64,000 nucleotides of DNA, taken from positions 320,778 through 384,777 of the forward strand of contig NZ_ATYT01000004.1 of NCBI RefSeq assembly GCF_000427825.1, read 5' to 3'. This DNA comes from Thermocrispum municipale DSM 44069. Lineage in GTDB: Bacteria > Actinomycetota > Actinomycetes > Mycobacteriales > Pseudonocardiaceae. Below are positions 57,149 to 64,000 of this stretch, in pieces (position 1 is the first letter of the stretch; each line of letters starts with the position of its first letter). Made by a program: the position numbers and the translations under genes. Below the pieces are notes generated by a model that did not search any database, was not told the DNA's origin, and worked only from the letters and a program-made list of their open reading frames with translations.

Positions 57149-59131
57149 ATGGCCGACACTCCCGAAGTTCTCTGGCGTCCGGATCCGAATCACCTGCCCG
57201 ACACCCGCGTCGAGCAGTTCAAGCGGTGGCTGTCCGAGCACCGTGGGCTCGCGGTGTCGCGGTACGAGGACCTGTGGCGCTGGTCCGTGGACGAGCTCGA
57301 CGAGTTCTGGGCAGCGTTCGGTGAGTTCATCGGTGTGCGGTGGCGCGCCGAGCCGCGGGCGGTCCGCGAGGGCGACGAGATGCCCGGCGTGCGGTGGTTC
57401 CCCGGCGGCGAGTTGAACTACGCCGAGCACGCGCTGTCGGGCGTGGCGGGCGCGGAGAAGCGCGACGACGAGCTGGCGGTCGTCTTCCACCGCGAGGACG
57501 GACTGACCGAGCAGCTGACGTTCGGCGAGCTGCGTGCGAAGGTGGGCGCGGCGCGCGGCATGTTGCAGTCGCTGGGTGTGCAGCGCGGCGACCGGGTGGT
57601 GGCGCTGGCGCCGAACTGCCCGCAAACGTTGGTGACGTTCCTGGCCGCGGCGAGCCTGGGTGCGATCTGGTCGTCGTGTTCGCCGGACTTCGGCGTGCGC
57701 GCGGTGGCCGACCGGTTCACCCAGATCGAGCCGAAGGTGATGCTGGCCGTCAACGGCTATCTGTACAACGGCAAGAAGTTCGACGTGCGGCCGACCGTGC
57801 GGGAGCTGGCCGGGCAGATGCCGTCGTTGCAGGGCATCCTGCTGATCGACTACGTGGAGCTGGACCAGGCGCAGACTGCCGGTGCGGTCGACTTCGACAC
57901 GGCGATGGCCGAGCACGAGGGCGCGCCGCTGGAGTTCGAGCCGGTTCCGTTCGACCACCCGCTGTGGGTGCTGTACTCGTCGGGCACGACCGGTCTGCCG
58001 AAGGGCATCGTGCAGGGCCATGGCGGCATCGTCGTGGAGCACCTGAAGCAGTTGGCGATGTCGCTCGACCTGGGGCCCGGTGAACGGTTCTTCTGGTTCA
58101 CCACCACCGGGTGGATGATGTGGAACCTGCTGATCTCCGGGTTGTTGGTGGGCTCGGCCGTGGTGCTGTTCGACGGCAGCCCTGGGCACCCGGATCTGAA
58201 CACGCTGTGGCGGTTGGCCGCGCAGCATCGGATCACGTACTTCGGTGTCTCCGCACCGTACGTGCAGAGCTGCCTGAAGGCGAAGCTGCGCCCGGCGGCG
58301 GAGCACGACCTGTCGGCCATGCGCGCGATCGGCTCGACCGGGGCGCCGCTGTCGGTGGACGGCTTTCGGTGGATCATGGACGAGGTCGGGCCGGTGCAGA
58401 TCTGCTCGGTGTCCGGCGGCACGGACGTGTGCACGGCGTTCCTGGGATCGTCGCCCGATGTTCCGGTGTGGCTCGGGGAGCTGTCGTGTCGGGCGCTCGG
58501 CGCGGCGGTCGCGGCCTACGACGAGCACGGCAAAGAGATCGTGGAGCAGGTCGGCGAGCTGGTGGTCACCAAGCCGATGCCGTCCATGCCGGTGATGTTC
58601 TGGAACGACCCGGACGGCTCGCGACTGCGCGCGGCGTATTTCGAGGACTTCCCTGGTGTGTGGCGGCACGGCGACTGGGTCCGGATCACCGAGCGCGGGT
58701 CCGCGGTGATCTACGGTCGCAGCGACTCCACGTTGAACCGCGGCGGCGTGCGGATGGGCACGGCGGAGTTCTACCGGGTGGTGGAGAGCTTCGACGCCAT
58801 CCACGACTCGCTGGTGATCGACACGACGCGAATCGGTGACGAGGAGGGCGAGCTGCTCTGCTTCCTCGTGCTCGCGCCCGGGTCGTCGTTGGCGGATGTC
58901 GAGCCGGAGCTGCGGTCGCGGCTGCGGTCGGAGTTGTCCCCGCGCCACGTGCCCGACCGGTTCATCGAGGTGCCGGCGATCCCGCGGACCCTTAACGGGA
59001 AGAAGTGCGAGGTTCCGGTCAAGAAGATCCTCAGCGGGGTGGACCCGAAGAAGGCGATCAGCGTGGACGCGCTCTCCGACCCGGGGGCGTTGCGGCCGTT
59101 CGTGGAGTTCGCCGGCACCGCGAACTCCTGA
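57149..59131 (+). CDS. aacS: Acetoacetyl-CoA synthetase
   Basis: The 660-residue ANL-superfamily ligase converts acetoacetate, ATP and CoA to acetoacetyl-CoA. Typical segments are the N-terminal W-x-P-x-x-RVEQFKRWL, the PGGELNYAEHAL region, the P-loop YSSGTTGLPKGIV (about 273-285), the acyl-pocket FTTTGWMMWNLL and SGGTDVCTAF, GVWRHGDWV, and the catalytic lysine in NGKKCEVPVKKIL at the C-terminus. The gene is separate from the EspG operon by 97 nt and has its own -10 box. A GC-rich terminator follows. Confidence 0.95.
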   Translation: MADTPEVLWRPDPNHLPDTRVEQFKRWLSEHRGLAVSRYEDLWRWSVDELDEFWAAFGEFIGVRWRAEPRAVREGDEMPGVRWFPGGELNYAEHALSGVAGAEKRDDELAVVFHREDGLTEQLTFGELRAKVGAARGMLQSLGVQRGDRVVALAPNCPQTLVTFLAAASLGAIWSSCSPDFGVRAVADRFTQIEPKVMLAVNGYLYNGKKFDVRPTVRELAGQMPSLQGILLIDYVELDQAQTAGAVDFDTAMAEHEGAPLEFEPVPFDHPLWVLYSSGTTGLPKGIVQGHGGIVVEHLKQLAMSLDLGPGERFFWFTTTGWMMWNLLISGLLVGSAVVLFDGSPGHPDLNTLWRLAAQHRITYFGVSAPYVQSCLKAKLRPAAEHDLSAMRAIGSTGAPLSVDGFRWIMDEVGPVQICSVSGGTDVCTAFLGSSPDVPVWLGELSCRALGAAVAAYDEHGKEIVEQVGELVVTKPMPSMPVMFWNDPDGSRLRAAYFEDFPGVWRHGDWVRITERGSAVIYGRSDSTLNRGGVRMGTAEFYRVVESFDAIHDSLVIDTTRIGDEEGELLCFLVLAPGSSLADVEPELRSRLRSELSPRHVPDRFIEVPAIPRTLNGKKCEVPVKKILSGVDPKKAISVDALSDPGALRPFVEFAGTANS

Positions 59132-59142
59132 CGACCCGCGCA

Positions 59143-59197
59143 GGCCACCCGCCCCGTTGGCGGCTCCCGTGCCGGGATCCAGGGGGGCGGGTGGGCC
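59143..59197 (+). terminator. Terminator after aacS
   Basis: An imperfect 13-bp GC stem (59143-59155 with 59184-59197, one bulge) with a 28-nt loop begins 12 nt after the stop. Confidence 0.6.
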
Positions 59198-59214
59198 GTG
59201 TCGTGGGCGGACGG

Positions 59215-59220
59215 TAACCT
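59215..59220 (+). promoter_or_regulatory. -10 box TAACCT of tRNA-Ser
   Basis: TAACCT ends 21 nt before the mature tRNA, the same spacing as at tRNA-Pro. Confidence 0.45.
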
Positions 59221-59241
59221 AGTCGCACCGAATACCACCCT

Positions 59242-59332
59242 GGAGGCTTCGCCTAGTCTGGTCTATGGCGCCGCACTGCTAATGCGGTTGGGGGTTTGAG
59301 CCCCCTCGCGGGTTCGAATCCCGCAGCCTCCG
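59242..59332 (+). tRNA. tRNA-Ser (GCT)
   Basis: The 91-nt class II tRNA has acceptor GGAGGCT/AGCCTCC, anticodon arm cgca-ctGCTaa-tgcg (anticodon GCT, reading AGC/AGU), a long variable arm GGGGGTTTGAGCCCCC and GGTTCGAAT T-loop. Discriminator G. Confidence 0.95.
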
Positions 59333-59478
59333 CAAGATGCAGGCGCGCTGCCCTGGGTAATCCGGGGCGGCCGCCGCACTCGCACGATCATGGGTCGCGG
59401 AAGCCGCGCACCGAAGTGGCCACGCCTCGACGCGTCCGCGCTGCAGTTGATCAGTGTCGGCCACTCGTAAGCTCCGAA

Positions 59479-59841
59479 CTACTCGACGCCGAACACGGTG
59501 AGCTCACCACCCGGCATGGACACGATCTTCCGTTCGCCGGGCCCGGCAAGCGTCCACGCCTCGAAATCCTCATCCGGCGACACCGAAATCTTCGTACCGT
59601 CGGCCAGCGCAATTGTCAGAATCGCGTCGTCCACGGCAGCCGCGGCAATGTGCTTACCCACCAACCAGTCAAACGCCGTCGTCTCGCCGACATCCTCGGG
59701 CGAATACGTCACGCTGCCCCCGGTACCGGACACTGTGAAGTCGCTCTCCACCCGTATCTCGGCCCCGGCGTCGGTGCGCAGCACCAGAGCGAACTCGCAT
59801 GTGGCTTCCGATACGAACTGCCCAGCCAAGCCCAGATCCAT
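59479..59841 (-). CDS. DUF6188-like immunity protein candidate
   Basis: The 120-residue protein resembles the DUF6188 family: acidic beta-rich, with CEFALVLRTDAGAEIRVES, IAAAAVDDAILTIALADG, DEDFEAWTLAGPGE and the end SMPGGELTVF. It is encoded 9 nt after the toxin-like gene and on the same strand, the standard arrangement of a toxin followed by its immunity gene. DUF6188 proteins have been noted next to polymorphic toxins, but the inhibitory role here is inferred from position. Confidence 0.75.
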   Translation of the reverse strand: MDLGLAGQFVSEATCEFALVLRTDAGAEIRVESDFTVSGTGGSVTYSPEDVGETTAFDWLVGKHIAAAAVDDAILTIALADGTKISVSPDEDFEAWTLAGPGERKIVSMPGGELTVFGVE

Positions 59842-59850
59842 AGCCGTCTC

Positions 59851-60354
59851 CTACCAGCCTTTAGGCAGCGGATAATTTCCGTTCGGGTCGATGGGAATGT
59901 GCGTGTCCGCCCTGGAGCCCGGCTTGCCATCCAAATTTATCGGCTGACCGTGGCTGTTGTAGAACCTGACATATCCGTGAGGATACCGAGGCGTCGGATC
60001 CATGATGCGGATCATGTCGGCGTTTCCGGTCGCGCCAGGGCGCTGATACACGACACCCTTGCCGTTGTCAGCTGTTCGTTTCACCCACCCCTGCTTGGCA
60101 CCGGGCGGCAGGCTGCTCGTCTGCTGTCCCTGCTGGTTCTTGCCGGAGCTCTGGCCGGACTGGTTGCCGGACTTCTGCGGGTTCGTCGAGGCCTTGTTCG
60201 GCCGCCCTTTGACGGCCGCGGTCTTGGCCAGGTTCACGCCCTGGCTGACGTTCTGGACGGTGGGCGTGCCGCCGCCGGCCGGCTGCTTCTTGCCCCCGGC
60301 TCCGCCTTTGTTGGTGGACGTCGAGCCGCTGGGATTTTTCGGTTTGGGTGTCAT
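59851..60354 (-). CDS. Polymorphic toxin-like C-terminal protein
   Basis: The 167-residue protein has a Gly/Ser/Asn/Lys-rich N-terminal half (to about 85) and a compact C-terminal domain beginning GWVKRTADNGKGVVYQRP, with RIMDPTPRYPHGYVRFYN and the end SRADTHIPIDPNGNYPLPKG. Similar domains occur at the C-termini of polymorphic toxins in many bacteria; conserved H, D and R residues (RADTH, YPHGYVRF) could be catalytic, but I cannot name the enzyme class. It lies 7 nt after the WXG-type gene, so delivery and toxin domains are in separate proteins here. A DUF6188 immunity candidate follows. Confidence 0.7.
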   Translation of the reverse strand: MTPKPKNPSGSTSTNKGGAGGKKQPAGGGTPTVQNVSQGVNLAKTAAVKGRPNKASTNPQKSGNQSGQSSGKNQQGQQTSSLPPGAKQGWVKRTADNGKGVVYQRPGATGNADMIRIMDPTPRYPHGYVRFYNSHGQPINLDGKPGSRADTHIPIDPNGNYPLPKGW

Positions 60355-60361
60355 CGTCGGC

Positions 60362-61060
60362 TCACCCGAGCAGCTTGGTCAGGTTGGTCAGACTGTTGAT
60401 CAGGGCCATGGTGTAGGTGAGGATGCGGCCGGCCCATTTCACGACCGCAGCGGCGATTTGCGAGGCGATCACCGGGATGGTGACCACGAAAATCGCCTCC
60501 ACCGCCCACACGATCACCCGCGCGACCAGGTCGGCGATCAAGTCACGGACGATTTCCCTGGTGAGTTCGACCAGGCCGCCGGCGCCCTCGGTCGCCGACT
60601 GCATGGCCGTGCAGATGGCGCTGAGGGCGTTGATGGCCTCGACGTTGTGCTCCATCAGGTTGTGGTAGGCGTCCGCCGCTTCGCCCCGCCACGCCGGCAA
60701 GTCGTTGTCGATGTCGCTTTTCAGCTCATCGGCGATCGACTTGAACTCCGTGGCCATGTTCGCCCAGGTCTGGGCGTGCGAGCTCACCACGTCCGGCTTG
60801 CCGGTCAGCTCGTCGAGCATCTCGCGCAGCGGCTCGAAGTATTCGATCGCCCAGCCGAGCCCGTTGGCCAGCAGCGCGCTGATCGGGTCCATCACCGTGG
60901 CAGCGACGTCCACACCCAGCGAGGCACCGGCCAGGACGTCGTCGACCCAGCCTTCCGACTTGATGGCTTGGACGAGACCGTCCACCCCGTCGGCGAGACT
61001 GGCTCCGGTCCACGGCTTGCGGGTCGACTCGACCGGGGCAATCAGCGAGTCGCCGGTCAC
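60362..61060 (-). CDS. WXG100-like type VII secretion carrier protein
   Basis: The 232-residue protein has a helical N-terminal region, a WxG turn at residues 124-126 (AWRGEAADAYH) flanked by two long helices, and a hydrophobic C-terminal 60 residues (IVWAVEAIFVVTIPVIASQ...). This is the size and layout of the N-terminal half of ESX-exported toxins. GTG 61060 overlaps the preceding stop as GTGA. It probably carries or pairs with the toxin encoded 7 nt downstream. Confidence 0.78.
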   Translation of the reverse strand: MTGDSLIAPVESTRKPWTGASLADGVDGLVQAIKSEGWVDDVLAGASLGVDVAATVMDPISALLANGLGWAIEYFEPLREMLDELTGKPDVVSSHAQTWANMATEFKSIADELKSDIDNDLPAWRGEAADAYHNLMEHNVEAINALSAICTAMQSATEGAGGLVELTREIVRDLIADLVARVIVWAVEAIFVVTIPVIASQIAAAVVKWAGRILTYTMALINSLTNLTKLLG

Positions 61061-61399
61061 CGCAGCCCACCCCCGATGGCCTGGAAGCTGCTGCGGGAGT
61101 CGTCCTCCATGCGTTCGTAGGTCTGGGCGGCCTCGCGCAACGTCTCGGCGACGAGCTGGAGATTCTCCTCCACGTAGGCGATGACGTCATCCACCTGGAC
61201 GTGCTTGTCCTCCAAGATTCCGGCGATCCACCCGCACAGCAGCCCGTACGCTTGGTCGTCCTGGGCGATGTGGCTGCTGGCCGCCTTGATCGCGCCGAAC
61301 CGCTCTCGCAATGCGTCGATGTTGGCCGCGTGCTTGGTGATGTCCTCGACAGGCGCGTGATACCCCTGATGCCCCAGGAGCAGGTCCCCGGTCGGTCAC
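61057..61399 (-). CDS. EspC-like type VII secretion protein with apparent frameshift
   Basis: The conserved protein ends ...LREAAQTYERMEDDSRSSFQ followed by AIGGGLR, like EspC/type VII secretion target proteins (about 110 residues, two helices). The expected start GTG 61399 overlaps the upstream stop as GTGA, but in the given sequence it is one base out of frame with the rest. Deleting one C from the run of four at 61386-61389 gives an unbroken 113-residue protein beginning VTDRDLLLGHQGYHAPVED. Without that change the only start in frame is TTG 61311 (84 residues), which lacks the first helix. Confidence 0.68.
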
Positions 61400-61944
61400 T
61401 CGAACTTGAACTCGAAGGGTTCCTCGTCGTCCTCTTCCTCCTCGCGCCTACGACGTTGCGGAGCGCTCGACGGTTTCACCGTCGGCGCAGGCGCAGGCGG
61501 GGGAGGCGGCGGAGCAGCAGGTGATGTCGGGGCAGGTGTAGCGCTCCTGGTGACGGTGTCGGACACATCTTCGGCGAGCAGATGCTTGCCGACCGAGGCC
61601 GCGATCGCCTGCCCGGCCGCCGACTCGGTGCCGATGGTCTCCTCGACGATCTCGCGGGAGCGCTCGGCCAACCGGGCCTTGGCGCGGCGGACCGTGTCCA
61701 TGATCGCCTGCGCGATCAGGTCCGGTGGGAGACCGTGGATCTTCGGCGTCAGCTGCAAACCGATCAGAGAGCCGGTCGAGTCGACCGTCACCTTGGTCAG
61801 CCCGCGCGGGTCGGCCACCGTTTCCTGCAACTGCTGCAAGCGATCGCTCATCGCCTTCGTATGTGCGGCCAACTGGTCAATGCGACCCTTCCACGCCTGC
61901 AGCCGTTCGCGGGCGCCGTCCGGATCGAGCACGGTGTCGTCCAT
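61396..61944 (-). CDS. YbaB/EbfC-like protein of the toxin cassette
   Basis: The 182-residue protein has a YbaB/EbfC core (about 10-115: QLAAHTKAMSDRLQQLQETV, TKVTVDSTGSLIGLQL, PDLIAQAIMDTVRRAKARL) and a tail of Pro/Ala then Arg and acidic residues ending FEFKFE. It is more diverged than the housekeeping EbfC at 40432. ATG 61944 follows AGAGG by 8 nt; ATG 61962 is a weaker alternative. It heads the operon with the EspC-like, WXG, toxin and immunity genes. A DNA-binding or adaptor/chaperone role is inference. Confidence 0.8.
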   Translation of the reverse strand: MDDTVLDPDGARERLQAWKGRIDQLAAHTKAMSDRLQQLQETVADPRGLTKVTVDSTGSLIGLQLTPKIHGLPPDLIAQAIMDTVRRAKARLAERSREIVEETIGTESAAGQAIAASVGKHLLAEDVSDTVTRSATPAPTSPAAPPPPPPAPAPTVKPSSAPQRRRREEEEDDEEPFEFKFE

Positions 61945-62343
61945 GGAGTCAGCCTCTTTCATCCCGGCGGGAACGTAGCAGCCTTACGGCCACAGTAAAG
62001 ATCGCTTACCAGGCAGGACCGAACGTGCCGGGGTGACATCACACCGTCGGCGCAGTCGAGGCGATCTCGGTGGGCGTAGGCCGGCTCGACTGCGCGTACT
62101 GGCGCCGATGCCCTATCAGGCGGATGACTGTCGCATGACGGACGCCCGTTCGGCTCTCCGTGCCACCCGGACCAGCCGCGATGTGGCCGATCGGGCCTGC
62201 GACGTCATGTGTCATGAACCCAGGTAGACTGCTGGACAGTTGACGGTGACACCCACCTGGGCCGGGACATCCCGGACGCCTCATGGACCCGGTGGCAGGC
62301 CGCTACCGCGGACCCGGTAACGTGTACCGCGCCAACTGAACAG
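61945..62343. other. 399-nt intergenic region between toxin cassette and tRNA-Arg
   Basis: No supported gene. It holds the promoter of the minus-strand toxin operon, an imperfect inverted repeat CCCAGGT/ACCTGGG (about 62218-62224 and 62255-62261), and on the plus strand the tRNA-Arg -10 box TAACGT (62318-62323), 20 nt before the tRNA. Confidence 0.45.
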
Positions 62344-62416
62344 GCGCCCGTAGCTCAACGGATAGAGCATCTGACTACGGATCAGAAGGTTGGGGGTTCG
62401 AATCCCTCCGGGCGCG
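62344..62416 (+). tRNA. tRNA-Arg (ACG)
   Basis: The 73-nt tRNA has acceptor GCGCCCG/CGGGCGC, anticodon arm tctga-ctACGga-tcaga (anticodon ACG, reading CGU/CGC via inosine) and GGTTCGAAT T-loop. Discriminator G. Its 3' half is the likely attachment site of the integrase encoded 105 nt downstream. Confidence 0.95.
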
Positions 62417-62520
62417 CTCATTCTCCCAGGTCAGAGGCCATTTCGCGAGGCCCAGAGATACCACAGCCCCGGAAGCGTCCAATATACGTCCAACACGCCC
62501 GGGGCCGGGTACAGTGCCGA
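62375..62520. other. Probable attL junction of an integrated element
   Basis: tRNA genes are the usual targets of actinomycete integrative elements, with crossover from the anticodon loop to the 3' end. The integrase gene ends 105 nt beyond the tRNA, so the att core should lie within the tRNA 3' half. The matching attR would be beyond the right edge of the window and was not seen. Confidence 0.55.
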
Positions 62521-63741
62521 TCAAGCCGCCTCGGGACCGTTTTGGCGCGCTTCCAGAACCGCCCTTCGCCTGGCATCAAGTGTGCTGGCGACCTCATCGA
62601 GACGATCCGGGAACAAGTGCCCGTACACATTGAGCGTTATCGATGCGTCGGCGTGACCCAGCATGGACTGAACGACCTTCACATCCGCGCCAGCGGCGAT
62701 GGCCAGGGACGCAGCCGTATGCCGGAGCTTATGTGGAGTGAATCCATCCACATCGAGCCCGGCTTTCCGCAGAGCCGGTAGAAACTCGCGCCTCCGCCAG
62801 TTGGCTTTCCGCAGGGGCTTGCCTCGACTAGTGGTGAACACGCGATCCTCCGGCCCTCGTCCAGCGATCAGTGGCCGCAATTCATCCACGAGCGACGCCG
62901 GTAGCGGCACCGTCCGAGGTTTGCCCGACTTCGGCAGCCCCTCGACCTGACCGCCCTTGATCTCGTAGAGCGTCGCCACGATGCGAACTCGCCGGTTGTC
63001 TAGGTCAACGTTACGTACACGCAGTGCAGCCGCCTCCCCCCACCTGACTCCGGTGTAAGCCAGGAAAAGGATCAGCGCCCGGTTGACAGCAGCGGCAGCA
63101 GTCGGCCGCTTGTACTTGGTTCGTAGCTCACCCGCAGCAGCCGCCAGCGCCTCGACCTGCTCATAGGTCAGGTACACGTGGTCGGCTTCCGGAACGACCG
63201 GCAGTTCAACGCCTCTCGCCGGATTGACTGCCAACCGTCGCGGGACACACCACTCGAGAACCATCGACAGAACCCGAAATGCCAGCCGTGCCGTCGACGG
63301 GCTTAAGTTGCTGCCATCTTCCTCTGTCGGCTTGAGTAGACGTGCCACCCACAGAGCCACGTCCTCTCTCTCGATCGCGTTGAGAGCTACATTGCCCCAC
63401 TCGGGCAAGACGTGGTTGTCCAGCAGGCCTCTGTACTTCCACCAAGTCGACGGCTTGATCCGCGTCCTGGACTCGAGCCACTTTTCGGCGACCTCCGCGA
63501 ACTTGACCTTCGCGACCACCGGGTCGGTGTAAGTGCCCGTCAGCAACGCTGACGACAACTCCGCTACCCGGAGGTCCGCCCGTGCCCGAGTTGGCACAGA
63601 TTCCGATCGCTGCTTGCCGGTCTTGTCGTAGTACATCACCAGGTACCGGTTCGGAGGCTTGCGTTTGGCCGCCTTAGCCTTCGCAACAGCATCGCGGTAC
63701 TTCTTCGACTGGATCCGGTCGTAGACCCACACGCGTGCCAT
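62521..63741 (-). CDS. int: Tyrosine site-specific integrase
   Basis: The 406-residue recombinase has an N-terminal arm-binding region, a SAM-like core-binding domain (about 78-170) and a catalytic domain with R233 (GVRWGEAAAL), K274, H337 and R340 (HKLRHTAAS), H363 (LGHADAS) and nucleophile Y373 (LNVYGHL). ATG 63741 shares one base with the excisionase stop (TGATG). It resembles integrases of AICEs such as pSAM2, which insert into tRNA genes. Location next to tRNA-Arg fits. Confidence 0.93.
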   Translation of the reverse strand: MARVWVYDRIQSKKYRDAVAKAKAAKRKPPNRYLVMYYDKTGKQRSESVPTRARADLRVAELSSALLTGTYTDPVVAKVKFAEVAEKWLESRTRIKPSTWWKYRGLLDNHVLPEWGNVALNAIEREDVALWVARLLKPTEEDGSNLSPSTARLAFRVLSMVLEWCVPRRLAVNPARGVELPVVPEADHVYLTYEQVEALAAAAGELRTKYKRPTAAAAVNRALILFLAYTGVRWGEAAALRVRNVDLDNRRVRIVATLYEIKGGQVEGLPKSGKPRTVPLPASLVDELRPLIAGRGPEDRVFTTSRGKPLRKANWRRREFLPALRKAGLDVDGFTPHKLRHTAASLAIAAGADVKVVQSMLGHADASITLNVYGHLFPDRLDEVASTLDARRRAVLEARQNGPEAA

Positions 63742-63914
63742 CAGGCCACCGCCTGTTCGTTGAGCCAGGCGTTGACGTCGTCGGGCCGGTAGCGGAGGTG
63801 TTTGCCGATGCGGACGCCGGGTGGCCCGTAGCCTTTGGTGCGCCATTGGTAGAGGGTGTTGACGGGGATGCCGAGGATGTCCGAGAGGTCCTCGACGCTA
63901 AGCAGCTTGGGCAT
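63741..63914 (-). CDS. xis: Excisionase-like helix-turn-helix protein
   Basis: The 57-residue protein starts MPKLLSVEDLSDILGIPVN and has the MerR-type winged helix of Xis/BldC-like excisionases (TLYQWRTKGYGPPGVRIGKH then LRYRPDDVNAWL). Its stop overlaps the integrase start (TGATG), the standard xis-int arrangement of pSAM2-like elements. It would set the direction of recombination toward excision. Confidence 0.9.
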   Translation of the reverse strand: MPKLLSVEDLSDILGIPVNTLYQWRTKGYGPPGVRIGKHLRYRPDDVNAWLNEQAVA

Positions 63915-64000
63915 GGTCGTTGTCCTTTCGGTGTTTGAGTGCTCGGTGTTGGCGGATGCGGGTGGCGATGGCGGCGGCTAGCTCGCGTTCGGCTTCGTTG
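63898..64000 (-). CDS. C-terminal end of an element gene (partial)
   Basis: An open frame enters from the right edge and ends at TAG 63898, overlapping the xis start by 17 nt. The 33 visible residues are basic and helical (NEAERELAAAIATRIRQHRA, then LKHRKDNDHAQAA). In AICEs the gene before xis is often a RepSA-type replication initiator; this fragment is too short to tell. Confidence 0.4.
   Translation of the reverse strand, partial: NEAERELAAAIATRIRQHRALKHRKDNDHAQAA

Noticed and set aside
57014..58948. A 644-codon frame antisense to aacS
   Set aside because: No motifs, composition typical of antisense GC bias.
61187..61399. A 70-residue protein in the GTG 61399 frame
   Set aside because: Its translation (VTDRGPAPGASGVSRACRGH...) has no resemblance to any family, whereas the neighbouring frame encodes the EspC-like helices; a one-base frameshift explains both.

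Overview
The window is a chromosomal segment of a high-GC actinomycete, most likely of the Pseudonocardiaceae (Amycolatopsis/Saccharopolyspora-type relatives). Evidence: strong G/C bias at third codon positions, many GTG/TTG starts, a WhiB regulator, two SAV2177/DUF574-type methyltransferases, an XRE-DUF5753/DUF397 pair, EspG/EspC-like type VII secretion proteins, and several blocks whose gene order I recognise from Mycobacterium tuberculosis (Rv3672c-Rv3683, Rv3708c-Rv3710 and Rv3715c-Rv3721c). The left edge cuts a Nudix gene; the right edge cuts an integrated element.

Layout. 1-13.5 kb: a conserved housekeeping block with nudix-tlpA-nth, crp, a DUF4177-ridA-nudix-MBL operon, the paired ArsA/Get3 ATPases, whiB4, ponA2, a metallophosphoesterase and tRNA-Pro; an MFS transporter sits after crp. 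13.6-22 kb: metabolic and accessory genes (S9 peptidase, FMN reductase, HSL lipase, a secreted VPx-repeat protein, a threonine dehydratase-like enzyme, and two near-duplicate methyltransferases around a GNAT). 22.4-29.1 kb: asd-lysC (with an internal lysC-beta start) and leuA, whose leader carries a three-leucine peptide able to mask the leuA ribosome binding site. 29.2-33.7 kb: oxidoreductase, divergent LysR/EamA exporter, and an accessory island of two small coupled genes facing an XRE-DUF397 pair. 33.8-39.7 kb: a five-gene peptide ABC importer with a hairpin after the binding-protein gene. 39.8-44.1 kb: recR, ebfC, Ami1-like amidase, dnaX and the SRP RNA. 44.2-54.1 kb: NmrA-like protein, BCCT carrier, gcvT, M14 and M20 peptidases, quinone oxidoreductase, TauE-like carrier and aromatic aminotransferase. 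54.3-57.1 kb: a three-gene type VII secretion-associated operon (helical protein, PPE/WXG-like protein, EspG). 57.1-59.1 kb: acetoacetyl-CoA synthetase.

59.2-64 kb is the most mobile part. Between tRNA-Ser and tRNA-Arg lies a compact toxin cassette on the minus strand: YbaB/EbfC paralogue, EspC-like protein (with an apparent one-base frameshift), WXG carrier, toxin-like C-terminal protein, DUF6188-like immunity candidate. Immediately after tRNA-Arg come a tyrosine integrase and an excisionase, the start of an integrative (AICE-like) element that runs off the window.

Many genes in the window have a TANNNT -10 box 6-7 nt before the start codon and no Shine-Dalgarno, the arrangement expected for leaderless mRNAs. 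Functional statements rest on family recognition by reading the translations; no database search was run.
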